A DNA stretch of 64,000 nt, from contig NZ_BMFY01000007.1 of the NCBI RefSeq assembly GCF_014639315.1, positions 1 through 64,000 on the forward strand, in the 5' to 3' direction. A program made the translations under genes and the position numbers. The stretch comes from Sediminivirga luteola (GTDB taxonomy: Bacteria > Actinomycetota > Actinomycetes > Actinomycetales > Brevibacteriaceae). Shown here one piece after another: positions 1 through 7,682 of this stretch (its first letter is position 1; each line of letters starts with the position of its first letter). The notes beneath the pieces were generated by a model that did not search any database, was not told the origin of the DNA, and saw nothing but the letters and a program-made list of their open reading frames with translations.

Positions 1-1232
1 CTATCGGTGCGGCAGTCCCCCAGGACTGGATCATTCAACCCGACCGGAGTCGCCTTGCCCCTTTGGTTCGTCAGCCCAAATGGCTTCCTGGCAGACACCA
101 CATCGCCGAGGAGAGGCTCCGACTCTCCGTCAACTCTGTGCGCCCTCACCTTGTCCAGAATCCGCACGCCCTCGTTGCGACGCACGAGCACGTCATAGGC
201 GTCAAGCATCCGAAGTGCGGGTTCGCCGATAGCCTCGTCTCCGATCTTGGTGGTGACCTCGCACGGTCCCTCATGGTCTCGACTCCACAACCAGTACGAC
301 ACGCCGCCTCGAATCTTCACGCCAGGAAAGACGTCGTACAGCTGCGGATAGTCGATGAGTTTCGCAAAGCGGTGGTCGGCGAGCATCCGATCCCGGAAAT
401 CGTCCAGACCCTTCCCGCCCGAGAACCATCGCGACGGGGTGATCATCACGGCATAGCGAGGGTCGAGCGCGAGTGCCTTCTCGACGAAGAGATTGTAGAT
501 GGGCGTGGCCGACGCGCCGCCACCACCGCCTCCATCCCCCAACTGATAGGGCGGGTTGCCGATGATGACGTCGAACTGCATGTTGTCTCCGAACAGCTCG
601 GCGATCCGAGCTCTGATGTCGTCGGTATGGATGAATGCGTAGGCGTGAGTTTCCAAGTCGTCACCGCGTGCGTAGCTGCCTTCGCTAGCACCGCAGTAGG
701 TGCACTTGCGGTTGGTATAGACGGCCATCTCTTCGCGCGTAAGCGGATCAACCCGAAACTCGCGTTTGCCACCGCCCCAGGCGTGGTCCGTGCGATCGAA
801 CCAGATGTTGCCGTCCTCGGTCGTGAACGACCTGGCGATCGAGTGCGGGCCGTTGGCGAACTTCGAGCAATAGACACTCCGGCGAGCCAGCAGTGCAGTG
901 AGCTGTGTGATCCCGATGCCGAAAACCTGACGGGTGAGGATGTGATCGACGCGCTGGGCGAGGTCAGGGAACGTCAGGATCAGTCCGTCGGTGAGGCGGC
1001 GAGTGATCTCGCGAAGGAAGACCCCCGACTTGGTGAAAGGATCGAGGAACGTGACATCGGGGTTGGTCCAGATGTCGGCGCCGTCGTTGGCGTCTGCCCA
1101 CGCGGCGGCAAGCGTGTCGAGCATCTGGTTCGCGAACTCCGGCGGGGTGAAGACCTCATCGTTGGAGAGGTTCGCGATGCACGTCAACACATCCGGGTTG
1201 TGCCCTCGGAGGGTGAAAGGTGCAAGGGTCAC
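1..1232 (-). CDS. Eco57I-type adenine-specific DNA methyltransferase, 3' end beyond window
   Basis: Open frame of about 410 codons running off the left edge. It starts at a GTG (1230-1232) that overlaps the stop of the preceding gene as GTGA, so the two are translationally coupled. A catalytic NPPY motif (motif IV, N6-adenine methyltransferases) lies near residue 226, preceded by a V-I-I-G strand and followed by a Gly-rich loop. Near residue 62 the SAM-binding motif I position reads DPFTKSGVFL, which differs from the usual DPACGSG. A Cys-x2-Cys pair near residue 187 suggests a small metal site. This is the Eco57I/type IIG layout in which one polypeptide modifies DNA and sometimes also cuts it; the C-terminal part that would show a nuclease or target-recognition domain is outside the window. 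Likely part of a restriction-modification or BREX/DISARM-like locus, not decidable here. Confidence 0.85.
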   Translation of the reverse strand, partial: MTLAPFTLRGHNPDVLTCIANLSNDEVFTPPEFANQMLDTLAAAWADANDGADIWTNPDVTFLDPFTKSGVFLREITRRLTDGLILTFPDLAQRVDHILTRQVFGIGITQLTALLARRSVYCSKFANGPHSIARSFTTEDGNIWFDRTDHAWGGGKREFRVDPLTREEMAVYTNRKCTYCGASEGSYARGDDLETHAYAFIHTDDIRARIAELFGDNMQFDVIIGNPPYQLGDGGGGGGASATPIYNLFVEKALALDPRYAVMITPSRWFSGGKGLDDFRDRMLADHRFAKLIDYPQLYDVFPGVKIRGGVSYWLWSRDHEGPCEVTTKIGDEAIGEPALRMLDAYDVLVRRNEGVRILDKVRAHRVDGESEPLLGDVVSARKPFGLTNQRGKATPVGLNDPVLGDCRTD

Positions 1233-1873
1233 GCGGCGGCCTCGGCGATCTGACTGACGGTCATCGTCGGGTAAGTCTGCGCGGGGACGAACAGGTCCTC
1301 GTCATCGAGCTCGCCGAATAGGGTTCCCTCGTACGAGGCGCGCTGAGTGAGGTCGTCGTAGCGAAAGTCGCGCCTCTGGAACTTGCCTTTGCCGAGGTAG
1401 CCCCACTCAGGAAAGGTGATCGGCTGGCCGCTTGGCACGGTCATGGTCAAGGCATCGCCCTGGACGATGTTCACGGCGAGAACCGCGCGGGCCGCTCGCG
1501 CCCACTGGTCATCGTTGCCGATACCCAAGAATGTGTTGAACACCTCGGCGAGATTGTGGCGGCACTCTTCGGCGTTGTCTGCGAGAAGTTCGATACCGTA
1601 GGTGCACATGAGCGCGAACAATGCGTAGTGGCGCTTCTCGAACTCGCTCTTGCCGTGCCGAAGCTCGACCGTGGCGAGCTTGCGAGCCAGGACGGGGATG
1701 AGGAAGTTGCCCGAGCCGCAGGCGGGTTCGAGTACGCGGGAGTCGATCCGCTCAGACTCGTGCTTAACGAGGTCGAGCATGTCCTCGACCATCCACGCCG
1801 GCGTGAACACCTCGCCGTGGTCCGCAACGCGTTGCTTGGACTTCACCAAGCGCTGGGCGTCTTTCAGGTTCAT
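1229..1873 (-). CDS. N6-DNA methyltransferase-like protein with motif I but no NPPY
   Basis: 214 residues, ATG start overlapping the upstream HTH gene by four bases (ATGA). Residues 21-25 read EVFTP and residues 48-58 LEPACGSGNFL, the canonical SAM-binding motif I of type I/IIG N6-adenine methyltransferases; a GIEL strand near residue 95 fits motif II. The chain ends before any (N/D)PP(Y/F) catalytic motif. The next gene has NPPY but an altered motif I, so the two together hold one complete set of motifs. They may form a heterodimeric enzyme, or this may be a regulatory or degenerate partner. Family assignment is firm; activity is inferred. Confidence 0.8.
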   Translation of the reverse strand: MNLKDAQRLVKSKQRVADHGEVFTPAWMVEDMLDLVKHESERIDSRVLEPACGSGNFLIPVLARKLATVELRHGKSEFEKRHYALFALMCTYGIELLADNAEECRHNLAEVFNTFLGIGNDDQWARAARAVLAVNIVQGDALTMTVPSGQPITFPEWGYLGKGKFQRRDFRYDDLTQRASYEGTLFGELDDEDLFVPAQTYPTMTVSQIAEAAA

Positions 1874-2130
1874 CTTCCCCCCTCCCCGTGCTCGTCGTTG
1901 TCATGAGCGTAGGAGCGTCCACCGACACCGGGATGGGCTACGTGGAGCTCTTGGTCACTGGCCGCCGCACCCGCGCGCACCCAGTCGTCTATCTCGCTGG
2001 CTTGGAACTTCCAGAGGCGTCCGACCTTGTGGGCGGGCATGGCCTTCTCGGCGATCCAGGTGTAGACGGTGTCTTTGGTGACCCCGAGGTGGGCGGCGAT
2101 GTCGTCTGCGGACAGCCACGGCTCAGCCAC
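1870..2130 (-). CDS. Excisionase-family helix-turn-helix DNA-binding protein
   Basis: 86 residues. The N-terminal 55 residues match the HTH_17/excisionase (MerR-like winged helix) pattern: LSADDIAAHLGV, then KDTVYTWI, then a wing with GRLWKF and a closing helix SEIDDWV. The remaining 30 residues are low-complexity and polar. Such proteins act as recombination directionality factors or as small transcription regulators. It heads the methyltransferase operon and is coupled to it by an ATGA overlap, so a role as regulator of that operon is as likely as one in excision of the neighbouring mobile element. Confidence 0.8.
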   Translation of the reverse strand: MAEPWLSADDIAAHLGVTKDTVYTWIAEKAMPAHKVGRLWKFQASEIDDWVRAGAAASDQELHVAHPGVGGRSYAHDNDEHGEGGR

Positions 2131-2265
2131 GTTGGTCCTCCCTCGCTCAATGGCCCAGGCAGGCCAACACCCACGATGATACCGGCTGAGGTACGGCTTG
2201 AGTTGGGTTTCTCCGGGCGTGGCCGAACGAGACGGGTTTCGAGAGTGGCCGCTGCGTTCTGCCGA

Positions 2266-3401
2266 TCAGCGTGGGATGCGCACCTTGAGCCAGGCGGTCA
2301 CCGTGTTCCGCCAGCGGTCCAGATCGCTGTTCCAGCAGAGGGTGTGGCCGGCATCGAAGGTCTCAAGCTCAACGAGGTCCGGGCGAGCGTCTCGGAGTGC
2401 TTGTGAGAGCCGGATCGGCACGGAGTCGTCTCGGGTGCCGTGGAGGATCAGGGTCGGCGTGTTGTGCTCTACGGCTCGGGATGTCCAGTCGAAGGTGGGA
2501 AGTGGGATGCGTCCTGGCAGGCCGACTGTGCGTGCCAGTGGGTCGAGGGTGAGCCACGGGATCGCGAGGTGCCCGGCTGCTGCAGGCCATCCGCTGCGGG
2601 CGCAGTTGGACTTGATGACTTCGGTCCAGTTGAGGACTGGGGAGTCGAGTACGAGCGCGGCGATCAGTCCCGGATGTCGCGGGTGGTCGGCGAGCTGGAG
2701 AGCGACAGCGGCACCCATCGACCAGCCGAAGATCACGACCTGTTCGGCTCCTCGTCGGACGGCGTACCCGATGGCCTCGTCAACGTCGCTCGTCTCTGCG
2801 TAGCCGAAGGTCGTCCGGCCGGTGCCAACTCGCGGCCCTTCTGCTGTGTTGCGGTAGCTGACGACGAGGGAGGTGTAGCCGAGTTCGGTTGCGGCGAGGA
2901 CGCCGCGGAGGGTGCCGGCGCGGGTGCTGCCGAGGCCGTGGATGTGGATGGCCCAGGTCGCGAGGTCGCCGTCGATGCGCCAGGCCGGGCATGGTCCTGC
3001 GGGGTCGTGATGGTGATGTCGCGTGTGTGGAGTCCGGCGTCGGCTGGGGTGGCGTAGTAGATGCCGCTCCAGGAGGCGCAATCGCCGGTCTTCGGAGTGA
3101 AACCCGATGTGGTGCCCGTGATCCTGCGAGCGACGCGGGTGGGTCCTCGATCGACGGTATCTGTGGCGAGCTGCGCCCAGCCGCCGTGCTCGAACCAGAG
3201 ATTGTAGATGCCTGGCGCGGCGGCCTGGTCGGTGCGGTCGAGCACGATCAGGTCGCCGTCGTCGGTGTACTCGACGCCTCGAACGGTGAGGTCGAACATT
3301 CGTGGGCCGACGGGTGCGGTGAGCCGCCGCGCGATGGCCCACCCGACCCCGGCAACCGCTGCCGCCGCGGCCCCAGCGCCGAGAGCGATGCGGCCTATCA
3401 C
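2266..3401 (-). pseudogene. Alpha/beta hydrolase with a -1 frameshift near position 3000
   Basis: Two reading frames together make one alpha/beta-hydrolase of about 378 residues. The 5' frame (start 3401) gives a membrane-anchor segment (residues 4-25) and an N-terminal beta domain; after the T-I-T-T-P strand the frame becomes nonsense. The other frame carries the catalytic domain down to the stop at 2266: nucleophile elbow GWSMG, an Asp in HGTRDDSVP, and the catalytic His in FDAGHT. Restoring one G in the CCCCG run at about 2999-3002 joins the halves smoothly. The start overlaps the DUF6545 gene by four bases, so it is the last gene of the XRE-ImmA-DUF6545 operon. The lesion may be a real mutation or a sequence error. 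Confidence 0.8.
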
Positions 3402-4408
3402 GACTCCCGCTCCTCGACGTAGGGAACGGGCGAGGTCGTCGCGAGGGCACTGTCGCTTCCGACGAGGTGGCTCTCGGCGCGTTCGAGCAGGTCGCGGTCG
3501 TCGGTGCTGATGTCGAAGGTGATGCGAGGGTCGATCATCGCGTCGCGGATTTCGACGATCACTCGGTGGAGGTGCCCTTCGGGGTCTTCGCTACTGGCGG
3601 CGAGGGGGTCGGCCTGGCTCAGCCCGGGCCGTGCGCGCGTCGCCTGGTGCCAAAGCGACTCCAGCTGCGCTGTGAGGGCGACGGTCTGCCTCTGCCGGGC
3701 GCGGTGCTGAGCGCGACGGACGGCAGGCTGGATCGCGAACCCGGCACAGAGGAACACGAAGGTCAGGACGGAGAGCGGATCGTAGGCGGACTGGATAGTG
3801 TGCATGAGGTCGAGGTGGCCCGTGGCGTGGGCAACGTCCATGACGATCACGGCGAGGCAGAGCGCGACGCCGAACGCCGACCCCAGGCTCAACAGTGCCG
3901 CGGGGAGGTGCTGGATGCCGGTGTTGTGCCGGTACTGCCTTATGGCGAGGACGAGCATCGCCACGACAATGACGAGGCAGTAGGTGAAGTTGATGATCGA
4001 GTAGACCGCCGCCGCTGGCTGTGCGCCGAGGTCGATCATAAATCGTGTGGTAGTGGTGCCGCGGTCGATGAGCAGGAACGATGCGGTGATCGCGAGCAGC
4101 GCGACGAGCAGGACGGGGATGCTGACGGCGGCTCGGACGAGCCTGGGCCGGTACTCGCCGGTCTTCATGACGCCGCGGCCGAGGAAGAACAGCCCGGTCA
4201 TCAGGAGCGCGTCCGCGATCAGGGTGGCGAGGTTGGTGCCACCGAGCAGTCGATCGACGGCGCTGTAGGCGGCATCCACGTTGAGCGTCATCGCGATGGC
4301 GATGGTGAGGGCGGCGTAGGTGATGCTTCGGTCGGTGCGTTTGCGTCGGAAGATGAGCAGGCTCGCCACGAGCGCCCACATGAGCGTTGCGACGAGCGTC
4401 TGGATCAT
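3398..4408 (-). CDS. MAB_1171c-family seven-TM membrane protein (DUF6545)
   Basis: 336 residues. About seven hydrophobic segments fill residues 1-230 (roughly 1-20, 31-50, 60-80, 95-117, 130-155, 170-192, 205-226), followed by a soluble cytoplasmic C-terminal region with the HRVIVEIRDAM helix typical of DUF6545. Members are annotated as putative transporters, but the layout also resembles 7-TM sensory receptors. The start overlaps the ImmA/IrrE stop (ATGA) and the stop overlaps the hydrolase start, so all four genes are co-translated. In Actinomycetota such proteins often sit beside XRE plus ImmA/IrrE genes, which suggests a membrane sensor for the proteolytic switch; that role is inference. 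Confidence 0.8.
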   Translation of the reverse strand: MIQTLVATLMWALVASLLIFRRKRTDRSITYAALTIAIAMTLNVDAAYSAVDRLLGGTNLATLIADALLMTGLFFLGRGVMKTGEYRPRLVRAAVSIPVLLVALLAITASFLLIDRGTTTTRFMIDLGAQPAAAVYSIINFTYCLVIVVAMLVLAIRQYRHNTGIQHLPAALLSLGSAFGVALCLAVIVMDVAHATGHLDLMHTIQSAYDPLSVLTFVFLCAGFAIQPAVRRAQHRARQRQTVALTAQLESLWHQATRARPGLSQADPLAASSEDPEGHLHRVIVEIRDAMIDPRITFDISTDDRDLLERAESHLVGSDSALATTSPVPYVEERES

Positions 4409-4869
4409 CCGAATATCTCCGAGTATCTGGACTCTGCGAACACCGACCCTCGGATGCCGGCGGCGAGCCGGTCGGCGAGGGACTCGGCGGCGATCTCGGT
4501 TTCGCTGTCGAGGTCTTGCCGCCTGAGCAGGCGACCTCTGGTGTACGGCGGGATGTTGGGCAGCAGTACCTCCCCGACTGCACAGCCGTCGCCTTCGCCG
4601 TGGCCAAGGATCATGTGGGCGAGCTCGTGGAGCACGAACTGCTGGCGATGCAGCGCGGAGTCGCTGCGGGCGTGAAGCACGACGTCTTCGGCATCGGTGG
4701 AGAGCCAGAGCGCGCAGAGGCCGTCGTGGGTGTCGAGGTCTGCGAGTTCGACGACGCGGAGCCTACGGTGCCGCCGGTCTTGGACGGTGTGGAGGAGATC
4801 GTCAAGGGCGAAGGTATTGCCGAGCTCAAGGCCCGCGACGGCCGCCGATACGGTCTGTTCGATCTTCAC
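4405..4869 (-). CDS. ImmA/IrrE family zinc metallopeptidase
   Basis: 154 residues from a GTG at 4867-4869, preceded by a purine-rich SD (AAGGGGCG). Residues 81-90 read HELAHMILGH, the HExxH zinc site of the ImmA/IrrE (M78) family, and a downstream Glu-rich helix (about 124-132) can give the third ligand. ImmA of ICEBs1 cleaves the XRE-type repressor ImmR to induce the element; here the XRE gene lies directly upstream in the same operon, so it is the likely substrate. A longer upstream reading of this frame overlaps the XRE gene out of frame and was not used. Confidence 0.88.
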   Translation of the reverse strand: MKIEQTVSAAVAGLELGNTFALDDLLHTVQDRRHRRLRVVELADLDTHDGLCALWLSTDAEDVVLHARSDSALHRQQFVLHELAHMILGHGEGDGCAVGEVLLPNIPPYTRGRLLRRQDLDSETEIAAESLADRLAAGIRGSVFAESRYSEIFG

Positions 4870-4928
4870 GGTTCGCCCCTTCTCTGTAGGGAGCAGGGAC
4901 CGGTGGCGGCTCCATCGTGCGGTACCGG

Positions 4929-5360
4929 TCAGTGCTCGGGCATGTGTGTCATTTCCTCGTCCAGGAACTTGGTGATGGCGTGGAGTGCTTTCGGCGAGAT
5001 ATCGCCGAGGGTGCGGGCAGCGTAGGACTTCACCTTCGCGGCACGCATGGACCGAACCAGGTCGAGCTGCGCAGAGACCTTCTCGGGAGTGGCAGCACCG
5101 TCCTCGCCGAGCAGGAACGCGGCGTCCACGTCGAAGAACTCCGCGAGCCCTTCGAAGACGGCGGGGTCTTGGACGTAGCGGTGGCCGTTGACCATGTACG
5201 TCCAGCGCGACCGCGACAGGTTGGTGCCTCGTTCTTGGAGGTAGCCGGCGATCTGCGAGTAGGTCGGCTCCGTGCCGGACTCGGCGACGGCGACATCCAT
5301 CAGGAGCCGCAGACGTTTGGCGAGGTCTTCGGCCGCAGCCTGGCTCTCGTCTTCGGTCAT
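4929..5360 (-). CDS. XRE-family transcriptional regulator, probable element repressor
   Basis: 143 residues from the ATG at 5358-5360, preceded by a strong SD (GGAAGGGGG). Residues about 10-75 form an XRE helix-turn-helix of the extended actinobacterial type seen in EspR-like proteins (TYSQIAGYLQERG, then SRSRWTYMVNG), followed by a helical C-terminal segment. The ImmA/IrrE gene follows after 59 bp. Its promoter and the region facing the ArdC operon contain four copies of a palindromic 14-mer, so autoregulation and repression of the divergent conjugation operon are likely. Earlier in-frame starts fall inside the operators and lack an SD. Confidence 0.85.
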   Translation of the reverse strand: MTEDESQAAAEDLAKRLRLLMDVAVAESGTEPTYSQIAGYLQERGTNLSRSRWTYMVNGHRYVQDPAVFEGLAEFFDVDAAFLLGEDGAATPEKVSAQLDLVRSMRAAKVKSYAARTLGDISPKALHAITKFLDEEMTHMPEH

Positions 5361-5421
5361 GACGGTGACCCCCTTCCCTTCGCAACGGGCAAGGCATCGA
5401 TGTAGTCCACCCAGAAGGTGG

Positions 5422-5526
5422 TTGTGCATGCTCAACCGTACTCGTTGAGCATGCACAAATCAAGGCTTGCGCATGCTCAACGGTCAGTGTTAGAACAGGA
5501 CTCCGGGGCATTTTGAGCATGCTCAA
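5422..5526. promoter_or_regulatory. Array of four palindromic 14-mer operators (TTGNGCATGCNCAA)
   Basis: Copies: 5422-5435 TTGTGCATGCTCAA, 5445-5458 TTGAGCATGCACAA, 5467-5480 TTGCGCATGCTCAA, 5513-5526 TTGAGCATGCTCAA (perfect palindrome). The first two lie in a perfect inverted repeat with 15-base arms (5422-5436 and 5444-5458). Start-to-start distances are 23, 22 and 46, i.e. one unit of about 23 with one position skipped. The array sits between the XRE gene and the divergent ArdC-led operon. The best candidate ligand is the XRE protein; this is inference. Confidence 0.75.
5435..5463 (-). promoter_or_regulatory. Candidate sigma-70-type promoter of the XRE operon
   Basis: Read on the minus strand there is a TTGATT -35 (5458-5463) and a TACGGT -10 (5435-5440) separated by exactly 17 bases. 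The spacer is almost filled by operator copy 2 (5445-5458) and operator copy 1 abuts the -10 box, which would let a bound repressor block polymerase. Confidence 0.55.
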
Positions 5527-5670
5527 TGTTGCGTCCCGGTCTCGGCTCGGGCTGCCTCAAGGAGGTGAACGATGTCCAGCTCACGGTCTGGGCGCGGGTG
5601 TTCGCGCCTACCTGCCAGGTGTACCGCCGCGCGCAGCCGCGTCGCGGCCCGCCGAAGAGGAGGCCGGAGC

Positions 5671-6750
5671 ATGGCATCGAACGAGGACGCCCGCGCGGCG
5701 CGAGAGGCGAAGCTCGACGAGCTGCACGAGAAGCTGACCGGCGCGGTCGAGTCGCTGGTCTCGGGTGACGACTGGCGCCAGGCGCTCGCCTTCGCGGCGC
5801 GGTTCCGGTCGCGGTCGTTCAACAACACGATGCTGATCTGGGTGCAGCACGAAGCCGCGTTCGAGGCAGGCCGCGTGCCCGAACCCTTCCCCACCCTGGT
5901 TGCCGGGTACCGGCAGTGGCAGGGGCTCGGTCGGCAGGTGATGAAGGGCCAGCCGGGCTACATGATCTTCGCGCCCGTGACGGGCCGGTTCGCCACCGCG
6001 ACCCCTGCCGATGCGGGCTCGTGGCGGCGGCTCGGGCCGAGGGAGACGCCGAAGGCCGGCGAGGTGGTGCGCTCGCGGATGGTCGGAGCCCGGCCGGCCT
6101 ACGTGTGGGATGCCTCCCAGACCGACGGAGAACCATTGCCAGTTCCGCCCGCTCCGACGCTGCTGGAAGGCGAAGCACCCTCGGGGCTGTGGGACGGGCT
6201 GGCCGGGCAGATTCGCGGCGCGGGGTTCGAGGTGCTGCGGGTGCCACACGAGGGGATGATCTCCGGCGCGAACGGCATGACCGACTATGAGGAGCGCACG
6301 GTAGCGGTGCGGGAGAACATGGACCCTGCTGCGCAGGTCAAGACGCTCGCGCACGAGCTGGCGCACGTGCTGATGCACGATCCCGACGACGAGGAAGCAC
6401 GTCAGCATCGCGGCATCCGCGAGGTCGAAGCCGAGTCCGTCGCGCTGATGATCGGTGCCGCGCACGGCATGGACACCACCGGGTACACGATCCCGTACGT
6501 CTCGACCTGGGCCGCCCGCGTGGACGGCCAAGAGCCCGTCCAGGTGGTGCAGTCCACCGGCGAGCGGGTGCGGAAGACCGCGCTGGCGATCCTCGACCAG
6601 CTCGACACGCTCCAGGTCGGCGACGGCACCCCGCCCGGACTCGAACGCGACGCTCCCAGTCCGCGCACCTCCCGTACGGCTGCGAACTCGGTGGAGACCG
6701 ATCGTCCGCGTGCTGCGTCGGCGCCAGCGCTGGCAGGGCGGAGGCTGTGA
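5671..6750 (+). CDS. ArdC-like antirestriction protein with ImmA/IrrE-type metallopeptidase domain
   Basis: 359 residues from the ATG at 5671, chosen because AGAGGAGG precedes it; an upstream in-frame start lacks an SD. Residues about 10-135 match the ArdC-type ssDNA-binding domain (SFNNTMLIWVQ; a GYRQWQGLGR segment; KGQPGYMIFAP). The C-terminal half has HELAHVLMH near residue 228, a zinc protease site, followed by a conserved EVEAESVA helix that can supply the third ligand. ArdC proteins protect incoming single-stranded plasmid DNA against restriction during conjugation, which suits the first gene of a transfer operon and a genome with methyltransferase genes nearby. The stop overlaps the primase start (GTGA). 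Confidence 0.85.
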   Translation: MASNEDARAAREAKLDELHEKLTGAVESLVSGDDWRQALAFAARFRSRSFNNTMLIWVQHEAAFEAGRVPEPFPTLVAGYRQWQGLGRQVMKGQPGYMIFAPVTGRFATATPADAGSWRRLGPRETPKAGEVVRSRMVGARPAYVWDASQTDGEPLPVPPAPTLLEGEAPSGLWDGLAGQIRGAGFEVLRVPHEGMISGANGMTDYEERTVAVRENMDPAAQVKTLAHELAHVLMHDPDDEEARQHRGIREVEAESVALMIGAAHGMDTTGYTIPYVSTWAARVDGQEPVQVVQSTGERVRKTALAILDQLDTLQVGDGTPPGLERDAPSPRTSRTAANSVETDRPRAASAPALAGRRL

Positions 6751-7430
6751 TGCCCGAAGCATTCGATGTCCTGGCGGCGCTCATTCGCGTGGATCGTTCA
6801 CCGAGCCTGGGGCTCGCGGCGCGGAGCCTCGCGGCGGCTGGCGTGCCCGTGTTTCCGTGCGTCGTCGAGGGGAAGCGTCCGCTGACCCGCCGTGGGTTCC
6901 TCGATGCGAGCAGCGACCCGGAACAGGTTGCCGCGTGGTGGTCGCGCACACCGAACGCGAACATCGGCATCCCGACCGGCGCTCCATCCGGCGTTGTCGT
7001 CGTCGATGTCGATGTCCACGGCCCCCACGACGGCCGCGCGGCGTTCCAGCGCGCCACCGACGCGGGGCTCGTCGATGGCGCGGGTCTGCTCGTGCGCACA
7101 CCCACCGGAGGCGCGCACGTGTACTTCCCGGCGACCCCGGGCCGCGAGCAGCGGTCGTGGCAGGCAGCCACCGCGGGCGTCGACTTCCGGGGCGACGGCG
7201 GCTACATCATCGCTCCTCCCTCCCGGCGAATCATCGACGGCAGTGTGTGCCGCTACGAGGTCGCGGACATCGCCGCGCACTCGGTCGGTCATGTGGACGC
7301 GGCCCGTCTGCGGGACTTCCTCGACCCGCGCCCCGTCGCTCCACTACGCGCCAGCAGCGGCTCGATGGATGAGGATGCTGAGCGGTTGGCGACGTGGGTC
7401 GCTGGGCGGGGTGAGGGCGAGCGGAACTGA
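6747..7430 (+). CDS. Bifunctional DNA primase/polymerase (Prim-Pol), ends at an in-frame TGA
   Basis: 227 residues from GTG 6747 (or ATG 6750). The archaeo-eukaryotic Prim-Pol domain spans about residues 20-195: PVFPCVVEGKRPL, the catalytic D-x-D in VVDVDVHG, RTPTGGAHVYF with its catalytic His, and the SWQAATAGVDFRG segment. The frame stops at TGA (7428-7430) after GEGERN, but the next 83 codons in the same frame continue the family (GLFWAACRLAEN) and match the uninterrupted module 2 homologue, which has CAG at this position. A CGA to TGA transition is the simplest explanation. The catalytic domain is complete, so a truncated primase could be active. It would prime the complementary strand after transfer. 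Confidence 0.8.
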   Translation: MMPEAFDVLAALIRVDRSPSLGLAARSLAAAGVPVFPCVVEGKRPLTRRGFLDASSDPEQVAAWWSRTPNANIGIPTGAPSGVVVVDVDVHGPHDGRAAFQRATDAGLVDGAGLLVRTPTGGAHVYFPATPGREQRSWQAATAGVDFRGDGGYIIAPPSRRIIDGSVCRYEVADIAAHSVGHVDAARLRDFLDPRPVAPLRASSGSMDEDAERLATWVAGRGEGERN

Positions 7431-7682
7431 GGCCTGTTCTGGGCTGCCTGCCGCCTCGCAGAGAACGGCGTCTCGCCCGCCGAGGCGCTCGATGCGCTGG
7501 GTGCTGCGGCACAGTCGGCGGGTCTGGGTGATCGCGAGATCACCACGACCGTGCGCTCCGCCTACCGAGCCACCCAGCCCGCATCCGAAGTGACGCCCGG
7601 CGGCCGGAGCCAGAGCGCGGGTCGGTGGTTCGGTCGCTCGGCGAGCCCACCGTCCGCAGCCTTGGGGAGGGCTGGGCTGTGA
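7431..7682 (+). pseudogene. C-terminal tail of the primase, separated by the in-frame stop
   Basis: Same frame as the preceding primase, ending at the TGA 7680-7682 that overlaps the DUF2637 start (GTGA). It encodes the helical C-terminal extension present in the module 2 primase (GLFWAACRLAEN..., ITTTVRSAYRAT). No SD and no start codon precede it, so it would be made only by stop-codon readthrough. Confidence 0.7.

Noticed and set aside
63-1253. Long plus-strand open frame of 396 codons opposite the methyltransferase
   Set aside because: It is the antisense shadow of a GC-rich gene; the minus strand encodes a clear NPPY methyltransferase and the plus frame shows no domain or SD.
1-2130. DISARM, BREX or a named restriction system from the two methyltransferases
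   Set aside because: No helicase, PLD, PglZ or nuclease gene is visible within the window, so the class cannot be named.
3467-4675. 402-codon plus-strand frame opposite the DUF6545 and ImmA genes
   Set aside because: Low-complexity Asp/Glu/Gly/Val protein typical of antisense frames; the minus-strand genes have overlaps, SDs and known families.
4870-5526. Upstream extension of the ImmA frame to 373 codons
   Set aside because: The extra part overlaps the XRE gene in another frame and is Arg/Pro-rich nonsense; GTG 4869 has an SD.
5422-5526. CRISPR-like repeats in the operator array
   Set aside because: Repeats are 14-bp palindromes at irregular multiples of about 23 bases, without spacers or cas genes; they fit operators.
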